Part shown: positions 52,605 through 61,700 of the stretch, one piece after another | Numbering within the stretch: the first letter of the stretch is position 1 | How the letters are laid out: the number at the start of each line of letters is the position of its first letter | Origin: Chordibacter sp038110535 | GTDB taxonomy: Bacteria; Verrucomicrobiota; Verrucomicrobiia; Opitutales; Seribacteraceae | Reading direction: 5' to 3' | Assembly (NCBI GenBank): GCA_038110535.1 | Contig: JAYNJW010000005.1 | Location: 1 to 64,000, forward strand | DNA: 64,000 nt | Made by a program: the position numbers and the translations under genes | The notes under the pieces: model-generated | Seen by the model: the letters and a program-made list of their open reading frames with translations, nothing else | What the model was told of the DNA's origin: nothing | Databases searched by the model: none

Positions 52605-53387
52605 ATGATAAGTCATGATTTTGACAAAACAATCAGATCAATGCAACACGTCACCAATTGGTTTGAGCAGAATCAATGTAACTCGCTCTTGCTAAGCAGC
52701 CTTTTTGATGATCTTCCTGGAGTAAGTTTTTTCGTAAAAGATCGGGAGCACAAATTAATCATGGTAAACGCGAGTTTTTTGCCTCGCCTTGGGTTATCTC
52801 AGGAAGAATTATTCGGAAAGACTGATTTTGATTTATTTCCCGCCCGTTTGGCAGAGCATTTTAGAAGGGATGACCGAGAAATATTTGAAACAAAAAAACC
52901 AAAACTGAATATTCTAGAATTAGTTTTTAATAGCCAAGGCTTACCAGACTGGTACTTGACCAATAAATATCCCCTCTTTAATGACAGAAAAGATGTGGTC
53001 GGGTTAATGGGTACAGTTCGTCCCTATGGGGACGGAGAAAATAAGGAATTGAAATGGGAAAGAGACGATGAAATTGGTCGTGCGGTCAATCATATACGAA
53101 ACCATTTTCGTGGGGAAATTTCAATCAGCGACCTAGTTGAGATTTCGGGTCTGTCTCACCGGAAACTACATAGGGGTTTCGTTGAGTTGTTTGGTATTGC
53201 TCCGATGCAATTCATAACCAGAACAAGAATCGAAGCCGCGTGCGATGATTTACTTTCTTCAGTGAACAAACTCTCAGTTATTGCCAAGGAAAACGGATTT
53301 TATGATCAAAGTTCCTTTACTCAACTCTTTCGAAGGCAAATGAAAATTACTCCTCTAAAGTACAGAAAACAAAAAGGATTTATCTAA
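52605..53387 (+). CDS. PAS-domain AraC-family transcriptional regulator
   Basis: The 260-residue regulator has a PAS domain (about 32-140, PGVSFFVKDREHKLIMVNASFL and GKTDFDLFP). It ends with a double helix-turn-helix AraC domain (about 160-258, SDLVEISGLSHRKLHRGFVELFGIAPMQF). This is an uncommon sensor-output pairing in which a small ligand or cofactor bound by PAS would control DNA binding. The target is unknown. A TTGCAC...TTATCT pair with 17-bp spacing ends six bases before the ATG, so the transcript may be leaderless. It converges with a prepilin gene, three bases apart. Confidence 0.88.
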   Translation: MISHDFDKTIRSMQHVTNWFEQNQCNSLLLSSLFDDLPGVSFFVKDREHKLIMVNASFLPRLGLSQEELFGKTDFDLFPARLAEHFRRDDREIFETKKPKLNILELVFNSQGLPDWYLTNKYPLFNDRKDVVGLMGTVRPYGDGENKELKWERDDEIGRAVNHIRNHFRGEISISDLVEISGLSHRKLHRGFVELFGIAPMQFITRTRIEAACDDLLSSVNKLSVIAKENGFYDQSSFTQLFRRQMKITPLKYRKQKGFI

Positions 53388-53389
53388 GG

Positions 53390-54520
53390 CTAAATTCCTC
53401 TTCCGTAAATCTTGATTCTTCGAACATAGCATTTGGAGTGTTCCTCCGCAATGCTCCACCAGTTCATATTACCAGTCTTCGGAATATCCCCATTCTCATA
53501 GGATTCCAACAACCTAGCTCCATTTTGAGAGAGCACTCGGACCATAACATCAATAAAATCTGGAAAACTGTAAAACAGTGGCTCACCTATCGAATGATAG
53601 CTTTTGTGGGAAGTGGACAAGAATTCATCTGTCAGTATATTTCCAGATGAATCTGGATCGATTGCGGGGAAAATCTGCACTAAATTTCCAGTGCCATAAC
53701 TATTTTTTTCTAAACGATAAGCACGGATGCCAAAATCAATCACATTGGTGGATAACGAAAAAGAAGTGGGTGAATAATCTACACCCTCGCTGATAATTGG
53801 ATTTATAATAATTGAAGGCACACGAGGAGTGCCGGGATCATTGGAATCTAGTGAGATTAATGAGGCAGAATGTCCATAGCCTCCTGTTGCAATTTCTGGA
53901 TCTAAGTTGTACCCCGCCTCGAAGGTATTTTTTGCAGAAACATCGGCACGGAAAAGGTGGTATCTCTGTCTTGAAGTGGGTGAACCCGTAACCCCATAAC
54001 GCACAATTTGGTAAGATATTGCCCGTGCCGCACCCTCGCTTTTTGCACTTGGGTCGAGTTCGGGAGATTGAGTAAAAAAACGCAACCAAGTACCTGCGAC
54101 TCCAAAACGAGATTTTTCGAAGAGACCCTGCCCCAGGGCATCTATTTCCTCCTCGGCTAAACTATCCGTTGGCCAGTCGGATGAAATGATTCTTAGAGAA
54201 TCAAGGGGAGGTTTAGCAAATTCACTTTGGGGGGCGTTTATCCATGATCCGCTATTGCTTTTATCGTTCAGTATTCGAATAGCCATCCATACATTACCAT
54301 CATTGCGATACAGGGCACATTGGAGATCCTCTTGGATTTGGTCTAAGACAAAATGTGCGATTTGGTTTTGTTCTAATTCTGCAGACGATCTTATTTGAGT
54401 TTCCAAAACTTGGCTAGAGACGAGCAAAAGCATGCCAGAGAGCATTGCAGTAACGCCAACTGCAACGATCAGTTCAAGAACAGTAAAGCCCTTCCTATGG
54501 CACGATCTTAAGACAGACAT
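53390..54520 (-). CDS. Prepilin-type protein, Verru_Chthon cassette C-like
   Basis: The 376-residue protein begins with a class III signal segment, RKGFTVLELIVAVGV. Cleavage is before Phe, the Glu is five residues after the cleavage site, and a hydrophobic helix follows. The rest is a mixed alpha/beta domain with long coil regions, and the C-terminus ends in SKCYVRRIKIYGRGI. The layout resembles the Verru_Chthon cassette protein C family, type IV-pilin-like proteins known only in Verrucomicrobia. It is a likely minor pseudopilin of a secretion machine. It follows psd by 68 bp; the other cassette genes are not adjacent. Confidence 0.7.
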   Translation of the reverse strand: MSVLRSCHRKGFTVLELIVAVGVTAMLSGMLLLVSSQVLETQIRSSAELEQNQIAHFVLDQIQEDLQCALYRNDGNVWMAIRILNDKSNSGSWINAPQSEFAKPPLDSLRIISSDWPTDSLAEEEIDALGQGLFEKSRFGVAGTWLRFFTQSPELDPSAKSEGAARAISYQIVRYGVTGSPTSRQRYHLFRADVSAKNTFEAGYNLDPEIATGGYGHSASLISLDSNDPGTPRVPSIIINPIISEGVDYSPTSFSLSTNVIDFGIRAYRLEKNSYGTGNLVQIFPAIDPDSSGNILTDEFLSTSHKSYHSIGEPLFYSFPDFIDVMVRVLSQNGARLLESYENGDIPKTGNMNWWSIAEEHSKCYVRRIKIYGRGI

Positions 54521-54588
54521 TTTTGATGATTACTCAAACTAGCACGAACCCAAAAGCGATCAAGCCAAGAGCTTTACTTGAGTCTTCT

Positions 54589-55488
54589 TCAAAACTTTAT
54601 TTGCCCCATGCTTTCTCCAACCTTGAAATAACTTTCAAACCCCTTGGCCGATTGCTCCTTGAGATCCTTACGAAAGTCTACCTTATTGCTTGGGTAGAGG
54701 GTGATAACACATGAACCTCCGAAAGAAAAATATCCATATTCCTCCCCTTTTTGAACCGAGGAGTCTACTTTGCTCGTAAGGTGAACTGACCCAACGCAGG
54801 TTGCCCCAATTAGAAGCTGTACAATCTTACCCATATACTGATTTTCAAGAATCGAGATGTAGCGCTTATTCTCCCAGAAAATAGAAATTCTTTGACGCAG
54901 AGCAATGGGGTTAACTGAAAATAATGAACCGTTGATCAACCTGGATGGATGCAGACGGCCGGAGGCAGGAAAATGAAAACGATGATAATCAACGGGGCAC
55001 AATCGACTAATCAACATGGCTCCATCCTGATATTTATTTGCCAAGCTGGCACATCCCAGCAATCGTTCTAAATCAAATGCCTGCCCTTTACTGTAGATTT
55101 GTTTAACCTGGGAAAGGTCTGGAATAAGAAAATGCCGGCCGTCAGCGGGAAATACTAAGCTGTGCTTCTCGGAGTCAATTGGGCGGGCGGCCGGTTTTAA
55201 TTTTCGGTAAAAGAACTCGTTAAATGTTTTAAAGGAATCTGGGGATTGTAGGAATTCTTCTTGGTTTAGATCGTAATTTTGTATGAACGGAAAAATCTTA
55301 CCACGACTCGTTGAGGCGTCCATTTTTCTCCCGTACCATTGGGAAAACCATTTTCTTTGCACCATTGCCCACAGGCCAATTCTCCCAAGGTAGTTATGAT
55401 AACTGAAACGCAACCATTTTTCCCCATATATATTTTCAACTTCGTAGCCGGAAGTGTACGGGTTCCAAAAAACCAACTCCGGATTCAT
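54589..55488 (-). CDS. psd: Phosphatidylserine decarboxylase (chlamydial type II)
   Basis: The 299-residue pro-enzyme converts phosphatidylserine to phosphatidylethanolamine in the membrane. It follows the chlamydial Psd layout: FNEFFYRKLKPAARPI, PADGRHFL (acidic residue of the self-cleavage triad), RLCPVDYHRFHFPASGR, and a C-terminal self-cleavage region FGGSCVITL with Ser259. In most relatives this reads GGST; here Thr is replaced by Cys, while the Ser that becomes pyruvoyl is kept. I chose the ATG giving MNPELV; a GTG five codons upstream is possible. It follows rpmB by 39 bp. Confidence 0.93.
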   Translation of the reverse strand: MNPELVFWNPYTSGYEVENIYGEKWLRFSYHNYLGRIGLWAMVQRKWFSQWYGRKMDASTSRGKIFPFIQNYDLNQEEFLQSPDSFKTFNEFFYRKLKPAARPIDSEKHSLVFPADGRHFLIPDLSQVKQIYSKGQAFDLERLLGCASLANKYQDGAMLISRLCPVDYHRFHFPASGRLHPSRLINGSLFSVNPIALRQRISIFWENKRYISILENQYMGKIVQLLIGATCVGSVHLTSKVDSSVQKGEEYGYFSFGGSCVITLYPSNKVDFRKDLKEQSAKGFESYFKVGESMGQIKF

Positions 55489-55527
55489 TGCATTAAGGCC
55501 CACTCCGGAAGGGCAAATATCATAATG

Positions 55528-55758
55528 TTAAGCCTTTTGAATTTTTCCCGCTTTGATTGCTTTGACAGATACCCAGAGGCGTTTGATTTGACCGCTGGGT
55601 AGTTTGACGCGTACGCGCTGTAAGTTTGGGCGAAAGGTACGCTTGTTGTTCTTGACCAACTGCAAGCCAATTCCGCCAGCTTTTTTGCTTACACCCTTAT
55701 GGATGATACGACCTCCAACTTTGGGCCGCTTTCCTGTAATTGCACATACTCTAGACAT
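55528..55758 (-). CDS. rpmB: 50S ribosomal protein L28
   Basis: The 76-residue basic protein begins with the typical MSRVCAITGKRPKVGG and continues RTFRPNLQRVRVKLPSGQIKRLWVS, matching L28. It lacks the full zinc-binding cysteine set (only Cys5). It lies upstream of psd in the same direction, with 39 bp between. No rpmG (L33), its common partner, is next to it. Confidence 0.94.
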   Translation of the reverse strand: MSRVCAITGKRPKVGGRIIHKGVSKKAGGIGLQLVKNNKRTFRPNLQRVRVKLPSGQIKRLWVSVKAIKAGKIQKA

Positions 55759-55820
55759 ATCAAAAATGAGGTAAACAGTTTATAATGGCACAAAAGCACT
55801 TTCTGACAAGATTAAAGCTT

Positions 55821-56837
55821 TTATTCTATCTCCCTAGCATGCAGTTCGAAGATCTCAGTCTCTAAGGCAGTATCGACATGTTTAAGATAATACATGCTGA
55901 AATATTTTGTTTGGGCTAAAAAAGGCTTAGCCCTTTCTTTGCCGAGAACGAGGCAAGTTGAGGCAAGAGCATCGGCAAGCATTCCGTTTTCAGCAATTAT
56001 TGTTACTTGTTCCCTTCCCACAATCCCAAGTCCCGTTCTCGGATTAAGCAGGTGCGAATACCTCTGGCCTTCAACTTCAAGGTATTGTTCAAGATCACCA
56101 GAGGTTGCCACCGCACAATTTGACAGTTGGAGCGTGGGCAGCAAAGAGTTGGAGATTCCTCCCACTTCGACCCGCCACCCCTTGCTGGAAAATGGTGGGT
56201 CTCCTATGGTCAAATCTCCCCCGGCATCAATCAGGCATCTGGGAAAACCATTCATTCTCATCACCCCAAGCATTTGGTCTGCAATATAGCCCTTTGCAAC
56301 TCCTCCTAAATCAAGAACCATTCCCCTAGCGGTCAATCTGGCGGAAGAATTTGCCTCGTTGATCAATAATTTCTCGTGCCCCGATCTTTTCAAAGCTTGT
56401 TGAATCTTTGCTTTATCGGGTAATCTTTTTTGATGCCGGGCAATTCTCCATAACCGCGAAAGTGAACCAAGGGTCACATCAAAAGCTCCCATGCTTTGAT
56501 CGGCAAGCTTTTGGCTAAAGATAAGAACCTCCATAAGTTCTTTAGACAAGGGAAATGGACGACCGAATTGAGAGCTTCGCGAGAAGCGCGATATTTCACT
56601 GTGCCCTTCCCAATCGCTAAAAATCAGGTTGAGCCGGTTCCCTTCCTTGAAGGCCATACTCACGGAATTGTTAAGCTCTGCACTTGCAGGGGCGTCTACT
56701 AACATCCGCACCTCTATGCCCATTAACCGTTGAGAAAACTCTGCTCGAGCATCGATCTTATTCGCGGGTAAAAAAATCACGAAACCAAAAAGACCCAAAC
56801 AAATGGGGAAAAAACTGGCTTGAGGATGAGGGATCAT
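55821..56837 (-). CDS. apbE: FAD:protein FMN transferase (ApbE)
   Basis: The 338-residue protein has an N-terminal signal/membrane segment, FFPICLGLFGFVIFLP. The ApbE domain has MGAFDVTLGSLSRLW (substrate region), GMVLDLGGVAKGYIAD (FAD-binding and DG-like motif), LIDAGGDL, HLLNPRTG and GMLADALASTCLVLG with the metal-binding Asp. It attaches FMN covalently to Thr of partner proteins such as NqrB/C or RnfG, which are not in the window. I chose the ATG giving MIPHPQ; an upstream TTG would add four residues. Confidence 0.92.
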   Translation of the reverse strand: MIPHPQASFFPICLGLFGFVIFLPANKIDARAEFSQRLMGIEVRMLVDAPASAELNNSVSMAFKEGNRLNLIFSDWEGHSEISRFSRSSQFGRPFPLSKELMEVLIFSQKLADQSMGAFDVTLGSLSRLWRIARHQKRLPDKAKIQQALKRSGHEKLLINEANSSARLTARGMVLDLGGVAKGYIADQMLGVMRMNGFPRCLIDAGGDLTIGDPPFSSKGWRVEVGGISNSLLPTLQLSNCAVATSGDLEQYLEVEGQRYSHLLNPRTGLGIVGREQVTIIAENGMLADALASTCLVLGKERAKPFLAQTKYFSMYYLKHVDTALETEIFELHAREIE

Positions 56838-56914
56838 AAAATACGGCAACAGAATGTGAATAAGATTGAGGTTTTTAGCTAATATCCCTTAGCTAGGATA
56901 TTTAGATATTTATC

Positions 56915-58654
56915 ATGAGGTTTTTTAAACTTGCTTGCAAATCAGCACTTTGTGCATGTCTGATCACTCCCTGCATACAAGGGTATTCCGAAGAAATAGA
57001 TTTTATCCGGGATGTCAGACCAATTCTCGAGCACAATTGTGTGAGCTGTCATCGTGAGGATAATGCAAAAGGAGATATCCGCTTAGATACCAAAGAGGCT
57101 ACCTTGGCCGGCGACGATGTGCTAGTGCCTGGGGATCCCGAGTCCAGTTCATTGTATTGGACCACCACTCTTCCCCTCGATGATGAGCTTATCATGCCAC
57201 CGATCAAGAACGAGGAAAAGGACTATCCCCTAACCGAAGCCGAACAAGCGGTGCTCAAGCAATGGATCATCGATGGTGCAGAATGGCCGGAAGATATCGT
57301 TCTGGAACCACGCAAAAGGCTGCCTAAAAACATTTCCTTTGTCGAGCATGTCCAGCCTATTCTGGAGTTGAATTGTGTGGCTTGTCACTACGAGGGAAAA
57401 GTGAAAGGTGACCTTCGCTTGGATACCAAAGAATTTGCCTTTGCTACAGATTATGTGATCAGTCCAGGAAATGCGTTAGCGAGCGACTTGTATATCTTGT
57501 GCACCTTGCCAATGGACGATGATATGTTTATGCCACCTGCTCCGGCTGAACCACTTTCCTCGGGCGATTTGTATATACTTAGAAGGTGGATTGATGAAGG
57601 TGCGGATTGGCCGGATGAAATTACCCTGGCTCCGAAGAAAAAATCGCTCACCATTTTGGGAACAATGCCCAAGGACCTGTACCAGGAACTTGGCTTTTCA
57701 GCGGGTGCTGTGCAGGATGAATTTTCCGAGTATGAAGAAGATATATCCACTTCGGATATAGGTTTTACCATGGTGCCAGTCAGTGGAGGAGAATTTACTA
57801 TGGGCAGTCCGCTGAATGATCCGAATCGCGGGGCTGATGAATGGCCAGCTCATCTGGTGGAAGTATCTGATTTTTGGATGGGCAAGCACGAGCTCAGTTG
57901 GGATTTATACGAATTATGGATGCTCAATATCGACCGAGACAATCGGGCTTTTAAAAAACTTGAAGGGACCAAAGCGGATGCCCTGTCTGATGCAGTCACC
58001 AAGCCGACCGCCCCCTACACGGATATGACATTTGGCATGGGAAAAAATGGATATCCTGCAATCTGCATGACCCAACTATCTGCCAAAATGTATTGTATGT
58101 GGTTAAGTGCCCGAACGGGTAAGTTTTACCGTCTTCCAACCGAAGCCGAATGGGAATATGCCTGTAAAGCAGGAACCAGTACTGCTTACTATTTTGGGGA
58201 TGATCCTGAAAAATTACCTGAATATTCTTGGTTCCTAAATAATAGCTTCTTTCAATATCAGCCCATTGGCCAAAAACCGGCCAATCCATTTGGTCTCCAT
58301 GATATGCATGGCAATGTTTGGGAATGGACACTCGATCAATTTTCATCGTCACCATCTAATGCCCCTGCCGCTAAAAGGGTAAACCCTCTCACAACTCCAA
58401 CATCTCTGTATCCACGGGTGGTCAAAGGAGGTTCTTGGGATGATGGTCCTAAAAATCATCGTTCTTCTGCCCGCATGGCTTCGGAAGAATCATGGAAACA
58501 ACAGGACCCCCAGATTCCCAAAAGTGTTTGGTACCATACCGATGCCCTTTTTGTTGGTTTTCGGGTTGTTCGACCGCGGGAGATTCCTTCGATCGATGAT
58601 ATTGAAAAATACTGGCCATCAGAGGAAGAAATCTTGGCGATTCCATCCCGCTAA
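56915..58654 (+). CDS. Double c-type cytochrome (PSC1-type) fused to SUMF1/FGE-like domain
   Basis: The 579-residue exported protein has a signal peptide (about 1-24) and two planctomycete-type cytochrome C units with heme motifs CVSCH (42-46) and CVACH (154-158). Each unit contains the duplicated LDTKEATLAG / LDTKEFAFAT pattern and a PPI or PPAP loop. Residues about 285-570 form a formylglycine-generating-like (SUMF1) domain: TMGSPLNDPNRGADEWPAHLVEV, LPTEAEWEYACKAG and GLHDMHGNVWEWTLDQFS. Where active FGE has its two catalytic cysteines, this protein reads DDGPKNHRSSAR after GGSW, with no Cys, so it is not a canonical FGE. Its partner and role are unknown. Confidence 0.85.
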   Translation: MRFFKLACKSALCACLITPCIQGYSEEIDFIRDVRPILEHNCVSCHREDNAKGDIRLDTKEATLAGDDVLVPGDPESSSLYWTTTLPLDDELIMPPIKNEEKDYPLTEAEQAVLKQWIIDGAEWPEDIVLEPRKRLPKNISFVEHVQPILELNCVACHYEGKVKGDLRLDTKEFAFATDYVISPGNALASDLYILCTLPMDDDMFMPPAPAEPLSSGDLYILRRWIDEGADWPDEITLAPKKKSLTILGTMPKDLYQELGFSAGAVQDEFSEYEEDISTSDIGFTMVPVSGGEFTMGSPLNDPNRGADEWPAHLVEVSDFWMGKHELSWDLYELWMLNIDRDNRAFKKLEGTKADALSDAVTKPTAPYTDMTFGMGKNGYPAICMTQLSAKMYCMWLSARTGKFYRLPTEAEWEYACKAGTSTAYYFGDDPEKLPEYSWFLNNSFFQYQPIGQKPANPFGLHDMHGNVWEWTLDQFSSSPSNAPAAKRVNPLTTPTSLYPRVVKGGSWDDGPKNHRSSARMASEESWKQQDPQIPKSVWYHTDALFVGFRVVRPREIPSIDDIEKYWPSEEEILAIPSR

Positions 58655-58677
58655 ACCAGACCCTGGTTATTCATATC

Positions 58678-58702
58678 GCTCAGGCGACTTAATTTCCTGA
58701 GC
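58678..58702. terminator. Hairpin between the cytochrome-SUMF1 gene and the cassette-A gene
   Basis: The 7-bp inverted repeat GCTCAGG/CCTGAGC has an 11-base AT-rich loop and no T tract. It starts 24 bases after the stop of the upstream gene. It could act as a weak or Rho-assisted terminator or protect an mRNA 3' end. Confidence 0.4.
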
Positions 58703-58770
58703 CTAAACAAAAGCACCATACAATTTCAGTTGCCCAAAGTATGGTTTATAGATCAGTTTAAGGCAGGTAT

Positions 58771-61700
58771 ATGACTGGCTGCAAAATGAATACCTATACT
58801 AGGTTGAGACCTTTTCAAAAAAAAGGTTTCGCACTGATCATCACATTATCCCTTATCAGTTTTGTTTTCCTACTGGTCATCACCTTAATCAGTCAGATTC
58901 GATTAGATTTCAGTTATTCGGATGCCCGGCAAAACCAAGTCCTTGCCAAAGCTCATGCCCGTATGGGTATGATGGTTGCAATTGGAGAAATCCAAAAACA
59001 CCTTGGGCCAGATATGCGGGTCAGTACCACCGCTGATATTTACGATGACCGCATAGAATCTGAAAAGGACTACCTGACTTCAGGCTACCCACTTAATAAT
59101 GCCCAGGGGGACAATGCTGAACTTTATGGCAGTGGCAAGAATCGTGTGGAACTTGGGCAGCGCCAATGGACGGGGGTATGGAAACACCGGGGAGGTTGGG
59201 CAGAAAGGAGTTTGCCTACACCTCCTCTTCCGGAAAATAGAGATGATGGCAAAGCCCTCACATTGTCTTGGTCTTATGATTCCAGTTACGATCCTCATCC
59301 CGCCATTGAGCAAGCTTGGTTGGTCAGTGGCAATGAGGGATGGAATCGCAAGCTCGCGATTCTTGAGGGAGAAAAAGTAGATGAATTCATCGAAGTTCCA
59401 GACGGAATTATTATCGATGATGAAGGAAATAGAATATTGAATAATCCGAGGGGTGGAAGTTATGGGGCAGACCCCAATCCTTGGGTCGATCACAAACAAA
59501 TTGTAAATCAGTTAGCCGGCCTTTACCACCATCCTCTCGCGGCCATAGAAGACCCACTGGGCATTGATAATCCAGCTGGTTCTGAGCAAAGCGTTTGGCT
59601 ACTCAAGAGCCCACTGCTTAATGAAGACTTTGACAGCACCAATGAAGATCATCAAAAAGCATGGAAGGACTATTTAGTAACAGAACCGGTAAAGGTTCTG
59701 AAAACAGCACTCCACCTTAGTGGTGATCCAAGAGCTGAAGACCAGGAAATCGATTGGAGTTTAAGAAGCGGAAGTTATGCATTTTGGGTTGGGGATGAAG
59801 GGATAAAAGCGAAGGTTAATGTAGTTGAGCCATTTAGGATAGAAAATGGAAACATTGTCGACCTATTGAGTGATCAAAATAAACTAAAAGTAGCATCCGA
59901 ACCAAATATTGAAGGGGGGAGTTTGGGATTCGATTTTAGCGTTGGCTCCACAAAAGATGATCCTCAGCGAAAGGATCTTATCACTTCACAAAGCATGAAA
60001 GATCTTCTTGAAGAGGGCACTTCTTCCGCTGCTGTTGTGGCTAATCATCACTATCATTCCATAACAAGTGATTCTTTTGGCGTATTATCCGATGTGCGCA
60101 CCGGTGGCTTAAAGCGGGACTTAAGCCTCGCCTTTTCTCTTAATCAAGAAAGCAAGGCGTGGAAAAAAGATTTTATGGAAAATTTTATTTTTCGGGACCG
60201 GGTTCGGGCAATGAAAAACCTGCCTCTCAGTCCCAATGTTAAAAGAAACCAATGGTATATGTCTGCCAATGATGCAACAGTGGACGACCCGGATGCCCTG
60301 CTCGCGGGGCCTCGTTGGTCCGTCCTTGCTGATTACCATAATTTGCAAAGTTCTAATGATATTTTGGATATGGAGGCACCTGACCGATTTCCCCGAACAA
60401 TTGGGGATAATATGTTGATTTTTGGCAGGCGTGCTCCCAATAGTCCCAGGGGGGCATTTTCGAATGCGAGATCAGCTTACCCATATTTTAACTGTTTTAG
60501 TTCAGCGGAAAGAACGATCAGGCCAGAACCAACAAATCATCCTATTCTGCCCGTTTTTGTAAAGGCACGATTGTCAATATACCCCCTGGCAACGGAAGAT
60601 CCTGGAAACTTTTGCTTAGGCATTAACCCAGCTATAACGCTGTGGAACCCTTATGATAAGAGCATGAAAGTAGAAGACTTGTTTGTGGAAATTCCTTTTG
60701 TTGGAGAGGGTAACCAGTACGAAGACTTGAAGTGTGTAGTTACTCAGGTTGATTTTCGCGAATATGACTTATACCGAAAGTGGTGGGCTTACATGTATGG
60801 TGATTTTAATGCATCTTTTGAATTAAAAGATACTGATCTAGATCCTTTGTACAGGCCCTATTACAGCGGTTTAATCAAAAACTGGAGAGAACCTTGGGGA
60901 ATTTACGATTTTCAGTCTGGTTTTAATTCATTTAATGAAGCAAAATATGAAGATGGTTTGTACGCTGCATACCTTCTAGGCAGTGGATTTAAGGGACAAT
61001 TGGGTGTAAACGCCGGTAATTGGCAGGCCCGAATTCCTCCCGATTCCATGCTTGGTTTGAAATTGGATGGTAATGTATTTTGGCACGAAAATCCCAGAAA
61101 TGGTTTTGGTGATTATTCATTTACTTTTCACAGCATGGAAAAAAAAGAGATTTCGTGTGATCGTATAATCTTGGAAATTACATCCGAAAATAGTTCCGCA
61201 GACCCGGTTATTCTTGAACCTGGAGAAGTTGTTACCTTTGCTGTATACGCATCCGAAGGGGGAGCAAATGTGCAAAAAAGTCCTGATTCTGATGCCCCGG
61301 GAATCATTAAAGTTTCAAGAAAATCTTCCGGGAAAGTGGAAAAAGGATATGTATGGGACTCTGGCTTTGCTCTAAACAATGATGCGTGTGCCTTTGTTAT
61401 CAATATGGGAGGGCTTGCTGGTTACAAAACGCAAACTGCCGAAAACTTTGAACCAACTGGCGAACTTTCAGACACCGATTGGGCTTCCAATGCTGGTTAT
61501 ATTGAGCCCAAATGTTTTACATTATGGCAAGGAGAGCCTGATCTTGCATCTAGTCTAGTTGTAAACCGGATGACAGAGCCAAAAATTGTAATACCCGATG
61601 CCGGTAGGAGTGTGAAATTTTCCACCAATAACTATCTTGCCCTGAATCTGGAAGCTGCTGATGAGAATTCGTCTCATGGAGATTTTGATAAAAAACTCTT

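Noticed and set aside
54523..54714. Plus-strand open frame of 63 codons next to psd
   Set aside because: It lies almost wholly within the C-terminal part of psd on the other strand and in the short gap before the prepilin gene. It has no start signal and no recognisable family.
59080..59499. Minus-strand open frame of 139 codons
   Set aside because: It is antisense to the cassette-A gene, which is continuous through the whole region.
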